Notes under the pieces: generated by a model
Databases searched by the model: none
What the model was told of the DNA's origin: nothing
Seen by the model: the letters and a program-made list of their open reading frames with translations, nothing else
From: Thermoflexibacter ruber
Lineage (GTDB): Bacteria > Bacteroidota > Bacteroidia > Cytophagales > Thermoflexibacteraceae
Direction of reading: 5' to 3'
Length of the DNA stretch: 64,000 nucleotides
Assembly: GCF_900113045.1 (NCBI RefSeq)
Contig: NZ_FONY01000001.1
Location: 1 to 64,000, forward strand
Made by a program: the position numbers and the translations under genes
Shown here: positions 27,523 through 36,500 of the stretch, piece by piece
How positions within the stretch are numbered: position 1 is the stretch's first letter
How the letters are laid out: each line of letters starts with the position of its first letter

Positions 27523-27867
27523 TTAGAAAATCCAACGCAGCACCATCTGCACCAAAGCAAGCACCACACAATAGAACAAAGAAGAACTAAAGCTATCTAC
27601 TTCAAATCCTTTTACTTTTTTGTCCATCATCATGACCAAAATTGCATTGACAACTACTCCAGCCACTAAGCCCAAAATCCCTAAGGTAATCCAGTTAAGT
27701 GGAGCGAGGAAAAACATGAGCAACTTGCTCAAGAAAGTACCTGCCACAGAAAGCACCAAAGCTACCACTGCCGCCGCAGTAATGCTTTTGATTTGAATGC
27801 CAGCAATCAAGCGTCCCGCAATCAAAGCGGCAACTACGGAAATAACAAAACTCCAAATCAATGACAT
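27523..27867 (-). CDS. Small polytopic membrane protein, YvlD/phage-holin-like family
   Basis: The 114-aa protein consists of four hydrophobic segments with short loops. The pattern LAPLNWITLGILGLVAGVVVNAILVMMMDK matches the small four-helix family usually annotated as 'phage holin family' or YvlD. The holin label is historical and no phage genes are nearby. Function unknown. It is a single gene followed by a strong terminator. Confidence 0.72.
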   Translation of the reverse strand: MSLIWSFVISVVAALIAGRLIAGIQIKSITAAAVVALVLSVAGTFLSKLLMFFLAPLNWITLGILGLVAGVVVNAILVMMMDKKVKGFEVDSFSSSLFYCVVLALVQMVLRWIF

Positions 27868-28080
27868 AATTTTTAATTTTTAAAAATGATAAATAATGAT
27901 ATTAGTATGAGTACACAAAGAGTCGTTAGCACAACTTACTTACTATCAATACAATAAGTTAAATCTTTTTGTTTGTTACTCAGACAGGAAGTAAAGCTGT
28001 AATGATATATACGCTAATATATTACTTTTGTTAGAAAAAAAAGTATTTCATACACAAAATCATTATTTTCTCCTGCCCAA

Positions 28081-28623
28081 TTATCTTCTCATAGCTACCT
28101 TCAACAAGCCCGCCACGCTAATTGCATCGGTGATTTGTCCACACATCGCCATGTTAATCGCTTCCTCCAAAGGCAATTTCCTGATTTGCAGGTCTTCTGT
28201 TTCCTCAAATTGAGTTTCTCCCGCTACAAGCTCCTCCGCTAAAAATACATAGGCTACCTCGTCAGTTACTGAGTTGGACGTGTGAAGTTTCATGATTTCA
28301 GTCCATTTCAAAGCAGTAAAGCCCGTTTCCTCTTTGAGTTCTCGCTGAGCAGATTCTAAAATGTCTATACCTATTTTCCCGCCTCCCATAGGGATTTCCC
28401 AAGAGTATTCATTGAGCGTATAGCGGTACTGCCCAATCAGATAGGTATTTCCTTCGCTATCAATAGGAATAATACCGATGGCAATATTTTTAAAACTCAC
28501 TACCCCATAGATGCCCTTTCCTCCTTTGGGATTGATGACTTGGTCTTCGCGAATACTTATCCAAGCATTATCGTAAATAGGGCGAGTAGCAAGTGTAGTC
28601 CACGGATTTTTTTCCAATTCCAT
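28081..28623 (-). CDS. NUDIX hydrolase, ADP-ribose pyrophosphatase-like
   Basis: The 180-aa cytoplasmic protein resembles ADP-sugar pyrophosphatases of the NudF type: WTTLATRPIYDNAWI at the start, LIGQYRYTLNEYSWEIPMGGG before the motif, and the Nudix core R94-E-L-K-E-E-T-G101. The Glu normally found eight residues before this Arg is Ile86, so the first half of the Nudix box is degenerate; the metal-binding REL.EE.G part is intact. It probably cleaves a nucleoside diphosphate derivative, with the substrate uncertain. It is a single gene. Confidence 0.85.
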   Translation of the reverse strand: MELEKNPWTTLATRPIYDNAWISIREDQVINPKGGKGIYGVVSFKNIAIGIIPIDSEGNTYLIGQYRYTLNEYSWEIPMGGGKIGIDILESAQRELKEETGFTALKWTEIMKLHTSNSVTDEVAYVFLAEELVAGETQFEETEDLQIRKLPLEEAINMAMCGQITDAISVAGLLKVAMRR

Positions 28624-28687
28624 AAGTTAAAAGTGTTTGAAGTTCGTTTTTGATTGATGTTTTCAAATCTATGACAAATAATTCTTT

Positions 28688-28794
28688 TGAAAAAATCTGT
28701 ATTATATCTGTTCAATTAGTATTATCTTTGCGCTGTTTTGGAATACAGATGATACAAATTTTGACAGATTTAGCACAGATGCTTTTATAAAAAA
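28688..28794. repeat. Imperfect palindromic dispersed repeat, copy 2
   Basis: The left arm (about 28688-28732) contains AAAATCTGT, ATATCTGT and GTATTATCT. The right arm (about 28741-28794) contains ATACAGATGATAC, GACAGATTTAG and CACAGATGC. The arms are imperfect reverse complements, and the right arm closely resembles the right arm of copy 1 at 22794-22831. Both copies lie between genes. Confidence 0.6.
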
Positions 28795-28890
28795 TACTTG
28801 TATTTGCCAAAGGTAGCAAAGTTTACTTAAAAAATAAATGACTTCCCAATTGCACCTGTATTGATATTCTTTCACTAACATAAATGCTAC

Positions 28891-29004
28891 GAAGTACCTG
28901 CTTTGACTTACAATGCAAAAAAGCCAGAAACTCGTCAAAAGCGAATAGAAGAAACGGTAGCACTCGCAGAAAAAAATATCAAAGCAAATTATGGCAAGCG
29001 GTAA
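28891..29004 (+). pseudogene. C-terminal fragment of a YdeI/OmpD-associated family protein
   Basis: A 37-codon in-frame stretch ends at TAA 29002-29004 and reads NAKKPETRQKRIEETVALAE in its middle. The 'A.KPETRQ.RIE.TV' pattern is the usual C-terminal end of YdeI/OmpD-associated (DUF1905-type) proteins. The frame is closed by a TAA at 28876-28878 and no start or upstream domain is present, so only the tail of the gene remains. It is next to repeat copy 2, which suggests a past deletion. Confidence 0.5.
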
Positions 29005-29046
29005 GGCATCACTTGGTCTGCGAACAATCACGGTTTGAAGTGCTAT

Positions 29047-29077
29047 TTTGAAATTTCATACTTTTTATTTACATTTG
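29047..29077 (+). promoter_or_regulatory. Bacteroidota-type promoter of the LolD-like gene
   Basis: TTTG at 29047-29050 and TACATTTG at 29070-29077 are 19 bp apart, an exact fit to the consensus. Transcription from near 29084 would give a leader of about 125 nt that includes a weak hairpin. Confidence 0.65.
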
Positions 29078-29210
29078 TGCTTGTATGATATTAAAAATAA
29101 CACCTTGAAAATTCTCAAAACTTTTGGGTGTTGAGCTAAGTATAGCAACAATTGTAACGATAGCCAATCTATGCAAAAAGTCTATCAAAATTAAAACTTA
29201 AACTTCTTGT

Positions 29211-29957
29211 ATGTCAAAACAAATTATTTCTACTGAAAATATTTCCAAACGCTACATCATGGGTAGCGAAATCATAGATGCCCTCAAATCTATCACTATC
29301 AGCATCAACAAAGGTGAATATGTTGCTTTTATGGGCCCTTCTGGCTCTGGCAAATCTACATTGATGAACATTGTCGGCTGTTTGGATACGCCTACAGGTG
29401 GTACTTACATACTCAACGGCAAGGACGTAAGCAATATGAGCGAGAATGAATTAGCCGAAATAAGGAATAAAGAGATTGGCTTCGTATTTCAAACTTTTAA
29501 TCTATTACCACGTTCTACCTCATTGGAGAATGTCGCTCTCCCCTTGATTTATGCGGGTATTAGCAAAAGTGAGAGGGAAGAGAAAGCCATGCAAGCACTT
29601 ATCAATGTAGGGTTAGGTGATAGAGCAAAGCACAAGCCAAATGAACTCTCAGGGGGACAAAGGCAGAGGGTAGCCATAGCAAGAGCCTTGGTGAACGACC
29701 CAAGTATTATTTTGGCTGACGAACCCACAGGGAACTTAGATACAAAGACTTCCTATGAAATCATGGAACTCTTTGACCAACTGCACCGCAAAGGCAATAC
29801 TATCATTATGGTAACTCACGAAGACGACATTGCCCACTACGCCCACCGCATAGTGAGATTGAGGGACGGACTGATAGAATCTGACCTTAGAAACAACAAT
29901 ATTACTAATCCGAAAGAAGAAAAAGCAAAATTGGAACTGAGGAAGGCTTCTTACTGA
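29211..29957 (+). CDS. ABC transporter ATP-binding protein, LolD/MacB-like
   Basis: The 248-aa ATPase has Walker [10 protein letters not shown] (from residue 42), a Q-loop FQTFNLLP, the signature LSGGQRQR (from 146), Walker B followed by DEPTGNLD, and a switch His in VTHEDD. The combination FQ.FNLLP and [12 protein letters not shown] is typical of the MacB/LolD/FtsE group, which works with MacB-like membrane proteins in lipoprotein release or efflux. No FtsX/MacB-like permease gene lies next to it. The 30 residues after the ATPase core are charged and poorly conserved. It is a single gene with its own promoter, convergent with the next gene. Confidence 0.88.
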   Translation: MSKQIISTENISKRYIMGSEIIDALKSITISINKGEYVAFMGPSGSGKSTLMNIVGCLDTPTGGTYILNGKDVSNMSENELAEIRNKEIGFVFQTFNLLPRSTSLENVALPLIYAGISKSEREEKAMQALINVGLGDRAKHKPNELSGGQRQRVAIARALVNDPSIILADEPTGNLDTKTSYEIMELFDQLHRKGNTIIMVTHEDDIAHYAHRIVRLRDGLIESDLRNNNITNPKEEKAKLELRKASY

Positions 29958-29968
29958 AAGAGAAATCT

Positions 29969-31645
29969 TTATACTTTTACCCCTACTACTAATATGTCAT
30001 CTATCTGTCTATGAGGCTCTTCTAACCAATCTTGCATGGTTTTCTCTAAAATTGCCTTTTGTACTTCCATAGGCTTTTGGTGGATACTTAGAAGCAACTC
30101 TCTGAGTTTTCGAGTGCCAAATTTTCCATTTTCTCCTACTCCAAATTGGTCTTGGTAGCCATCGGTAAAAAGATAAAATGTGGTGGGTTCATCTATAAAG
30201 AGTGTGTGCTTGACAAATCGCTTTTCAGTATGTCGCGGGTGATAGCCCCCTATGGGGATATTGTCCCCTCTGATGTATTTTATTTCGTTGTTTTGAATTA
30301 GTACTATGGGGTTTCCCGCCCCTGCAAATTCTAACTTTGGCTTGCCCAGTATCTCTTTATATTCTTCTGGGAATTGGTCTATGGTACAAATGGCGATATC
30401 CATTCCATCTTGCACTAAGGTAGTTCCTTGCCTGAGTACTCGCTGTACATCTTTGCGAAGCTCCTCCAAAATAAGTTCAGGCGAAGTAATATTACGAGTA
30501 TTAACGATTTCATTGAGCAAATCATTCCCTATGAGGCTCATAAAGGCACCAGGTATGCCATGCCCCGTACAATCCACCACCGCTACAATAGCTTTGTAGT
30601 GCTTACGTGTTACCCAGTAAAAATCCCCGCTCACTATATCCAAAGGCTTATACATAATGAAGTAATCACTTAGCACTCGGTCTATTTCCTCTGTCGTAGG
30701 TAAAATGGCTTGTTGAATACGCTTGGCATAATTAATACTTGCCAAAATATCCTCATTTTTTCGTTCAATAATTTTGTTCTTTCGCTCCAATTCTTCTTGG
30801 GATTTGGAAATAGCTTCATTAGCCAATCGCAAGTCCTCACTTTGCTTAATGAGTTCCTCCTGCTGCTTCTTAAATTGAGTTAAAACGAGGTTTAACTGTT
30901 CGTTTCTTCTCTCTATCAGTTTGTTGGCTTCTTGAAGTTGGTCATTTGCCAATTTCCGTTCCGTAATATCATTAATCGTAGCAATAAAAGAGGACTTTTC
31001 GTAGGCATTGGAAGTAGTAAGGTCTATCCAACGACTATTCCCATAGCCGTCTATTACTTGGATATCAGCCCTAAACGTAATGGTTTTTTTCATTTTCATT
31101 TTCCGCATTTGGGCTAATTTCTTTTCCACTTGTGGTCTGAAATCTGGGTGTACGATGTTAATGAGTGGTGTAGTAAAAAGTTTGAACATATCATAACCCA
31201 AAATTTTGGTACATTCAGGATTAGCATAGACAATACTTTGCCCATCGTGTATAAAAATACCCGCCGTATTGTACTCTATCAATTTCCTAAATCTTTCTTC
31301 ACCTACCTGAAGAACCTCATTCATAGAGGAGAGTTCCTCTGCCTTGCGCCGCAATTCTTTTTCTAAATCCTGTTGCCCTGTTAAACTTTTTTTGAGTTCC
31401 TCGTTAGTCTGAGTAATTTTATTCAGGAAACCCTCTAATTTCTTAGTAGCTTTATTAAAAATAATAAATACTTGAAAGGCAAGGAGAAATAAAATAAGTA
31501 AATGGATAGTAATAGCAACAGACTGAGTATAAAAAGTATAATTGCGTGCTACTTGGTCAAAAATAACCAAGACCGCAATCAAACCTATACTACCCAAATA
31601 TACAATTGTCAGTTTGCGTATAGACTTATTGATTTTGAAAGTCAT
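29969..31645 (-). CDS. PAS–SpoIIE (PP2C-type) phosphatase, membrane-bound
   Basis: The 558-aa protein has two transmembrane helices (about 12-30 and 44-62), a coiled coil (65-112), a PAS domain (115-230, with AGIFIHDGQSIVYANPECTKILGY), a second coiled coil (232-300) and a C-terminal SpoIIE Ser/Thr phosphatase domain (320-558). Metal-site motifs are SGDFYW (339-344) and DCTGHGIPGAFMS (358-370), with FTDGYQDQFG near the end. It likely converts a PAS-sensed signal into dephosphorylation of an anti-sigma-factor-antagonist-type protein. It is divergent from a TPR–SpoIIE gene that shares its catalytic domain type. Confidence 0.9.
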   Translation of the reverse strand: MTFKINKSIRKLTIVYLGSIGLIAVLVIFDQVARNYTFYTQSVAITIHLLILFLLAFQVFIIFNKATKKLEGFLNKITQTNEELKKSLTGQQDLEKELRRKAEELSSMNEVLQVGEERFRKLIEYNTAGIFIHDGQSIVYANPECTKILGYDMFKLFTTPLINIVHPDFRPQVEKKLAQMRKMKMKKTITFRADIQVIDGYGNSRWIDLTTSNAYEKSSFIATINDITERKLANDQLQEANKLIERRNEQLNLVLTQFKKQQEELIKQSEDLRLANEAISKSQEELERKNKIIERKNEDILASINYAKRIQQAILPTTEEIDRVLSDYFIMYKPLDIVSGDFYWVTRKHYKAIVAVVDCTGHGIPGAFMSLIGNDLLNEIVNTRNITSPELILEELRKDVQRVLRQGTTLVQDGMDIAICTIDQFPEEYKEILGKPKLEFAGAGNPIVLIQNNEIKYIRGDNIPIGGYHPRHTEKRFVKHTLFIDEPTTFYLFTDGYQDQFGVGENGKFGTRKLRELLLSIHQKPMEVQKAILEKTMQDWLEEPHRQIDDILVVGVKV

Positions 31646-31837
31646 GCAATAAATAAAAGAAAAAGCAAGTTGGTGTTTTTTTAGATATATTCCTTTTAAA
31701 ATAGCAAAAAGTAAGCAAATAGGGTAAATCCGAGATGAAATATAGGAAAAACTTTAAAAAAACAATACAAATCTACTATTCTCTTTTGGCTGATACAAAA
31801 TTTATGAGCCTTCTATTTATTTTTAAAACATAAATCC

Positions 31838-31845
31838 TAATTTTG
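31838..31845 (+). promoter_or_regulatory. -7 element before the TPR–SpoIIE gene at 31876
   Basis: TAATTTTG matches TAnnTTTG and lies 30 bp before the ATG. The best -33 candidate, TTTA at 31816-31819, is 18 bp away, so it is only a partial match. The leader would be about 24 nt. Confidence 0.4.
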
Positions 31846-31875
31846 TCAAATCTATACTTTATCCAATGAACTACT

Positions 31876-34002
31876 ATGCGTTTATTGCTACTTGCTTTAT
31901 TTTTGTCCTACTCGTCGTTTAGCCTTGCCCAGCAAACACAAAACATTGTTGATAGCCTTATCCAAATCCTACCTAACGTTCAGGATACCAATAAAGTCAA
32001 TGTGCTAAATAATCTCAGCTACGCCATTGCCAATATTAATCCTGAACAATCCAGAGAATATGCTACCCAAGCTATCGCCTTAGCGACACAGATTAACTAT
32101 CAGCACGGTTACGCAAGCGGTATAGACATTATGGGAACTTACTACGAAAGACTCGGGGACTATGCCAAAGCCTTAGAGTACAAATTTCAAGCATTGCGTA
32201 TTCATGAGCAAATCAATGACATAGGAGGCATCGCTAAAAGTCTGAACAATATTGGGGTGATTTATTATCGGCAGAAAAACTTTGAACGCTCCTTAGAATA
32301 CTATGAAAAAGCCTTAGCCATCATGCAAAAGCAGAATAAACCTTATGCCGTTGCGGTGTATTTACTCAATATTGGGGAGATATATCAGGAAAAAGGAGAT
32401 TATGCCAAAGCTATAGAATACCAAGAAAAATCTATGGAAATCAGCAAGAAAATAGCCAATATGGAAGACTGTATTGCGTTTTCTTTGGGAATCATTGGGA
32501 AGTGCTATGCCGCACAAGGCAAATACACCAAAGCCTTGGAAAATATGCGGCAAACTATGCAGATTTTTGAAAGTATTAATGACAAAATTAGCTTGGCAGA
32601 ATACCTTGTAGAAAGTGGCAATGTATATATTGCTATGAAAAACTATACAGAAGCATCTAAAAACTTTCAAAGGGCTATCCAAATTAGCACAGACATTGGC
32701 GATAGCAACTGGCTCAAATACGCACATTTAGGCTTAGCGAAAACTTATGCCGCTCAGAAAAATTTTGAAAAAGCCTACCTACACCAAGTCCAATACGATT
32801 CTCTCAAAGACATAGTTTTCAATGAAAACAATGCTAAACGCATAGAGCAAATGCAAACCCTTTACGAATCAGAAAAGAAACAAGCAGAAATAGAGATGCT
32901 CAAAAAAGACAAGCTCATCAAAGAAGAAGAAAATAGAATATCAAGACTGGTGAATTATTCTTTTTTAGGCACATTTCTATTCATCAGTGCTTTGACTTTT
33001 GCCCTCTATCGGAATAATCGCAATAAGCAAAAAGCCAACCAGTTACTTACTCATAAAAACAATGAAATTAATCTTAAAAATGCAGAGTTAGAACAACAAA
33101 AAGAGGAAATTCTTACCCAAAGGGATTTGCTGGAAAATCAAAATGTAGTGCTTCAAACCCAACAAAAAGAATTACAAGAAAGAAATGCAGAAATAGAAAA
33201 GCAACGCAACGACATTACCGCTTCTATCTCTTACGCCAAGCGTATCCAGACCGCTATACTACCCGAGATGAACAAGGTAAAGCAGTTCTTGCCTTCCTCT
33301 TTTGTCCTCTATAAGCCCAGAGATATTGTCAGCGGCGATTTTTACTACTTTGCCACTCTCCAAGAGGCGGAGGCACTTCACCATGACGGCACACGCCAAT
33401 TAAGTGAAAAAATTATCTTGGCAGCTGTGGACTGCACAGGTCACGGAGTGCCAGGCGCATTTATGAGCATGATAGGTGATGCCATGCTCAATCAAATCGT
33501 GAATATCCAAAGAATTAGCTCGCCAGATAGGATTCTCAACGAACTCCATAAAGGCATCAGGCTTATGCTCAAGCAACAAGAAGGAGAAAATCGCGACGGC
33601 ATGGATATTTCTATTTGTACCATAGATTTGCAGGCTAAGGTAATGGAGTTTGCTGGGGCGAGAAATGCCATGTATCTCATTCAAAACCAAGAATTAAAAG
33701 AAATTAAAGCAGATAGATTTTCTATTGGGGGGTATCAGCAAGAAAAGGAACGTGTTTTCAATAAAAGCATCATCAAATTAGATGTACCTACTACTTTTTA
33801 TCTCTCCACAGACGGATACAAAGACCAGTTTGGGAGCGAGGAGGGAAAAAAGTTTTCTGCACGCCGTTTCAAAGAGCTACTTTTGCAGATTCATCATTTA
33901 GATTCCCAAGAGCAACACAGAATCCTTGAAAGCACCTTCGAGGAATGGAAAGGAAGGGAGCTACAGATAGATGATGTATTGGTGATAGGAGTATCTATTT
34001 GA
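31876..34002 (+). CDS. TPR–SpoIIE phosphatase, signal-anchored
   Basis: The 708-aa protein has a signal peptide (LLLLALFLSYSSFSLAQQ), about six tetratricopeptide repeats (residues 50-310, for example YAKALEYKFQALRIHEQI), a transmembrane helix at about 357-377, a coiled coil (385-455) and a cytoplasmic SpoIIE phosphatase domain (465-708). Catalytic motifs include SGDFYY, DCTGHGVPGAFMS from D519, and STDGYKDQFG. The TPRs should lie outside the inner membrane and pass a signal through the helix to the phosphatase. The target is unknown. Another protein of the same layout is encoded at 56371. Confidence 0.9.
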   Translation: MRLLLLALFLSYSSFSLAQQTQNIVDSLIQILPNVQDTNKVNVLNNLSYAIANINPEQSREYATQAIALATQINYQHGYASGIDIMGTYYERLGDYAKALEYKFQALRIHEQINDIGGIAKSLNNIGVIYYRQKNFERSLEYYEKALAIMQKQNKPYAVAVYLLNIGEIYQEKGDYAKAIEYQEKSMEISKKIANMEDCIAFSLGIIGKCYAAQGKYTKALENMRQTMQIFESINDKISLAEYLVESGNVYIAMKNYTEASKNFQRAIQISTDIGDSNWLKYAHLGLAKTYAAQKNFEKAYLHQVQYDSLKDIVFNENNAKRIEQMQTLYESEKKQAEIEMLKKDKLIKEEENRISRLVNYSFLGTFLFISALTFALYRNNRNKQKANQLLTHKNNEINLKNAELEQQKEEILTQRDLLENQNVVLQTQQKELQERNAEIEKQRNDITASISYAKRIQTAILPEMNKVKQFLPSSFVLYKPRDIVSGDFYYFATLQEAEALHHDGTRQLSEKIILAAVDCTGHGVPGAFMSMIGDAMLNQIVNIQRISSPDRILNELHKGIRLMLKQQEGENRDGMDISICTIDLQAKVMEFAGARNAMYLIQNQELKEIKADRFSIGGYQQEKERVFNKSIIKLDVPTTFYLSTDGYKDQFGSEEGKKFSARRFKELLLQIHHLDSQEQHRILESTFEEWKGRELQIDDVLVIGVSI

Positions 34003-34021
34003 CTCTGAACGATTTTAATTT

Positions 34022-35008
34022 TCATCTATTTGCATATAATTCCAACAACTCTATCGCCGCTTTTACAGAGTGCTGTTTGCCTTCTTTTATGCTATCTTCC
34101 TTTTCTTTTATTAATTTCTTGATAAGAAAATGATTATAAAATTGATTTTCTAAGCTCTGTTTGATGACTTCGTGCATCCAAGCGATATTTTGGGCTTGTC
34201 TTTTTTGTTGGAAAGAATGATTGCTTTGTAAAAGGCATTGATATTGCATAATTAACTCCCAAATTTCTTGCAAACCCTTGTTTTCCAAAGCAGAGCAAGT
34301 CAAAACTTGGGCTTGCCAACCTGTTTCCGAAGGAGGGAACAGATGCAAGGCAGACTGATACTCAGCTTTGGCTAAGTGTGCTTTGGGTGCATTATCGCCA
34401 TCAGCCTTAGTAATGACCACAGCATCAGCCATTTCCATGATTCCCTTTTTAATTCCTTGTAGCTCATCTCCTGCCCCTGCCAACATCAAAAGCAGGAAAA
34501 AATCTACCATATTGCTTACTGCGGTTTCTGACTGCCCTACGCCTACGGTTTCTATCAAAATCACCTCAAATCCTGCCGCTTCGCAAAGCAACATACTTTC
34601 TCGCGTTTTTCGGCTTACTCCCCCCAAAGAACTTCCCGCAGGAGAGGGTCTGATAAAAGCCAAAGGATTTCGTCCCAAAGTTTCCATGCGTGTTTTATCT
34701 CCCATGATGCTCCCTCCTGTTCGCTGACTGCTCGGGTCTATGGCTAAAACCGCCAATTTTTTGCCTAAACTTGTTACCAAATTACCAAAAGCCTCAATAA
34801 AAGTGCTTTTCCCTACGCCTGGCACCCCTGTAATGCCTATGCGAATAGAATTACCCGTCAGAGGTAAAAGGGCTTCAATCAGTTCAGAAGCAAGGGCATT
34901 GTCAGAAGCTAATTCGCTCTCTACCAAAGTAATGGCTCTACTTAGCACAAAGCGGTTCTGAGATTTGATACCTTCAATGTATTCTTCTATGGAAAGGCGT
35001 TTACGCAT
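34022..35008 (-). CDS. meaB: Methylmalonyl-CoA mutase-associated GTPase MeaB
   Basis: The 328-aa protein has the G3E-type P-loop G61-VPGVGKST69, followed by LAVLAIDPSSQRTGGSIMGDKTRM, EVILIETVGVGQSE and ADAVVITKADGDN, all characteristic of MeaB/ArgK. MeaB protects and loads adenosylcobalamin-dependent methylmalonyl-CoA mutase. No mutase gene is in the window. Its ATG overlaps the end of the PLP decarboxylase gene by eight bases, so the two are probably co-translated. Confidence 0.93.
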   Translation of the reverse strand: MRKRLSIEEYIEGIKSQNRFVLSRAITLVESELASDNALASELIEALLPLTGNSIRIGITGVPGVGKSTFIEAFGNLVTSLGKKLAVLAIDPSSQRTGGSIMGDKTRMETLGRNPLAFIRPSPAGSSLGGVSRKTRESMLLCEAAGFEVILIETVGVGQSETAVSNMVDFFLLLMLAGAGDELQGIKKGIMEMADAVVITKADGDNAPKAHLAKAEYQSALHLFPPSETGWQAQVLTCSALENKGLQEIWELIMQYQCLLQSNHSFQQKRQAQNIAWMHEVIKQSLENQFYNHFLIKKLIKEKEDSIKEGKQHSVKAAIELLELYANR

Positions 35009-36452
35009 GGATTGCTACTTTTTGCCCAATTTCTCTCAGTACCTCAAATAGGTAATCAATGTCTTCGTAAGTACGGCGATGATTGATACAACACACCCTC
35101 AAAGCTGTTTTTCCTTTGATTTGTGTACCAGCCAAAAATACTCTCCCATCTTTTTCTATTTCTCTTAAAATTTGCTGATTGAGGTGATTGTAAAAAACTA
35201 TATCCTCTTTTTTCTTCTCCTTATTCCCCACATACCTAAAACAAACGATAGACATAGGCACAGGAGCAAGCAGTTCAAAATCAGCGCTTTCTTCTATCTT
35301 GCTGGCTAAGTATTTGGCTTTCAAAATATCCTGCTCTATAGCTTCGGTCAATTGCTTTACTCCATAAGTTTTTAATGTCATCCAAATTTTCAAAGCCTTG
35401 AAGTCTTTGGTGAGTTGGAGGTTGTATTCCATGAGGTCGGTGCGGCTATCATTGCCTATATCAAGCTGTAAGTAGCTGGGAATGAGGCTATAAGTCTGTT
35501 TGAGATGATTCCTATTTTTTACATACACACAAGCTGATTCAAAAGGAACGTACAGCCATTTGTGCGGGTTAATTATCATAGAATCCGCTTTTTCCATTCC
35601 TTTAAATTGGTATTTGTAGCTTTCCAAAGCCGCTACAAAGCCACCATAAGCGGCATCTATGTGAAACCACAAATCGTATTTTTCACACAAATTTGCTAAA
35701 GCCTCTAAGTCATCGGAAGCTCCTGTATTGGTCGTACCCACGATGCCTACTACACAAATAGGCAATAGCCCAGCTTGCTTGTCCGCCACAATCTGCTTTT
35801 CCAAAGCATTTGTATCTATTTCAAAATCTTGATTTACAGGAATTTTTCTAAGGTATTTTTTCCCCAGCCCAAGCATATCTACTGCCTTGTCCACGCTGGA
35901 ATGTCCTTCTTCTGAAACGTAAATAGTCATTGGCGGGCAAGCATACAATCCTTCTTCTGCTATATTTATGGGGGATTTGATTTTGCGAGCAACTGCTAAG
36001 GCTAAGAAATTTGCAAAAGCCCCTCCGCTTGTCAGTACTCCTCCTGCATCAGAAGAGTATCCCACCATTTCTGCTATCCACCGCAAGACGATTTTTTCTA
36101 TTTCTGTATTGGCAGGTGCGCTATGCCACTTCAAATTGTTCTGATTCAGTCCATTGCGTAGCATTTCTGCTAAAATAGCCGCTTGATTTCCGCCTCCTGT
36201 GATATAACCGTAGTAATGCGGGTAAATATTTTTGTTTGAATATTGAAAAACCTTATGGGCAATGGTTTGGAGCAAATCGGCTGGGTTTTGAGAAGTCATG
36301 GGCAGAGCTTCATCAAAAACAGCTTGGATTTCCTCTGGCGAGGCATTAGGGTAGGTCTTGCCTTTGCCAATATGGGCATACCAAGTTAAGAGAATATCTG
36401 AGGCTTGCTGGAGAAGTTGTTGGAACTGCTCTGGCGCAAAGTCTAAGGACAT
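35001..36452 (-). CDS. PLP-dependent group II decarboxylase
   Basis: The 483-aa enzyme is a fold-type I PLP protein of the aromatic-L-amino-acid/glutamate decarboxylase group. Visible are GGVLTSGGAFANFLAL (138-153), H264-I-D266-AAYGG and the cofactor lysine K298 in NPHKW. The N-terminal part (YPHYYGYITGGGNQAAILAEML) fits DDC-like decarboxylases. The substrate, perhaps an aromatic or acidic amino acid, cannot be read from the sequence. It overlaps the meaB start by eight bases, but no functional link between the two is obvious. Confidence 0.87.
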   Translation of the reverse strand: MSLDFAPEQFQQLLQQASDILLTWYAHIGKGKTYPNASPEEIQAVFDEALPMTSQNPADLLQTIAHKVFQYSNKNIYPHYYGYITGGGNQAAILAEMLRNGLNQNNLKWHSAPANTEIEKIVLRWIAEMVGYSSDAGGVLTSGGAFANFLALAVARKIKSPINIAEEGLYACPPMTIYVSEEGHSSVDKAVDMLGLGKKYLRKIPVNQDFEIDTNALEKQIVADKQAGLLPICVVGIVGTTNTGASDDLEALANLCEKYDLWFHIDAAYGGFVAALESYKYQFKGMEKADSMIINPHKWLYVPFESACVYVKNRNHLKQTYSLIPSYLQLDIGNDSRTDLMEYNLQLTKDFKALKIWMTLKTYGVKQLTEAIEQDILKAKYLASKIEESADFELLAPVPMSIVCFRYVGNKEKKKEDIVFYNHLNQQILREIEKDGRVFLAGTQIKGKTALRVCCINHRRTYEDIDYLFEVLREIGQKVAIHA

Positions 36453-36500
36453 GATAGTTTGGATAGTTATGAATTGTAAAATCTTTGAAAAATAAATTTC

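Larger units (their letters stand above)
28624..29210. other. 587-bp intergenic region with repeat copy, gene fragment and promoter
   Basis: From left to right this gap holds a palindromic repeat copy (about 28688-28794), a C-terminal fragment of a YdeI-family gene (28891-29004), and the promoter and leader of the LolD-like gene (from 29047). A hairpin-like pair AACACC (29099-29104) and GGTGTT (29127-29132) lies inside that leader. A 109-codon open frame on the minus strand across the region looks random. Confidence 0.6.

Noticed and set aside
27523-27867. Phage origin suggested by the 'phage holin family' label
   Set aside because: No other phage genes, integrase or attachment sites are nearby. 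The label is a family name, and this type of protein is a common chromosomal membrane protein.
28702-29031. A 109-codon open frame on the minus strand in the intergenic region
   Set aside because: It runs antisense through the palindromic repeat and the YdeI-like fragment, has no recognisable motif, and its residue mix looks random.
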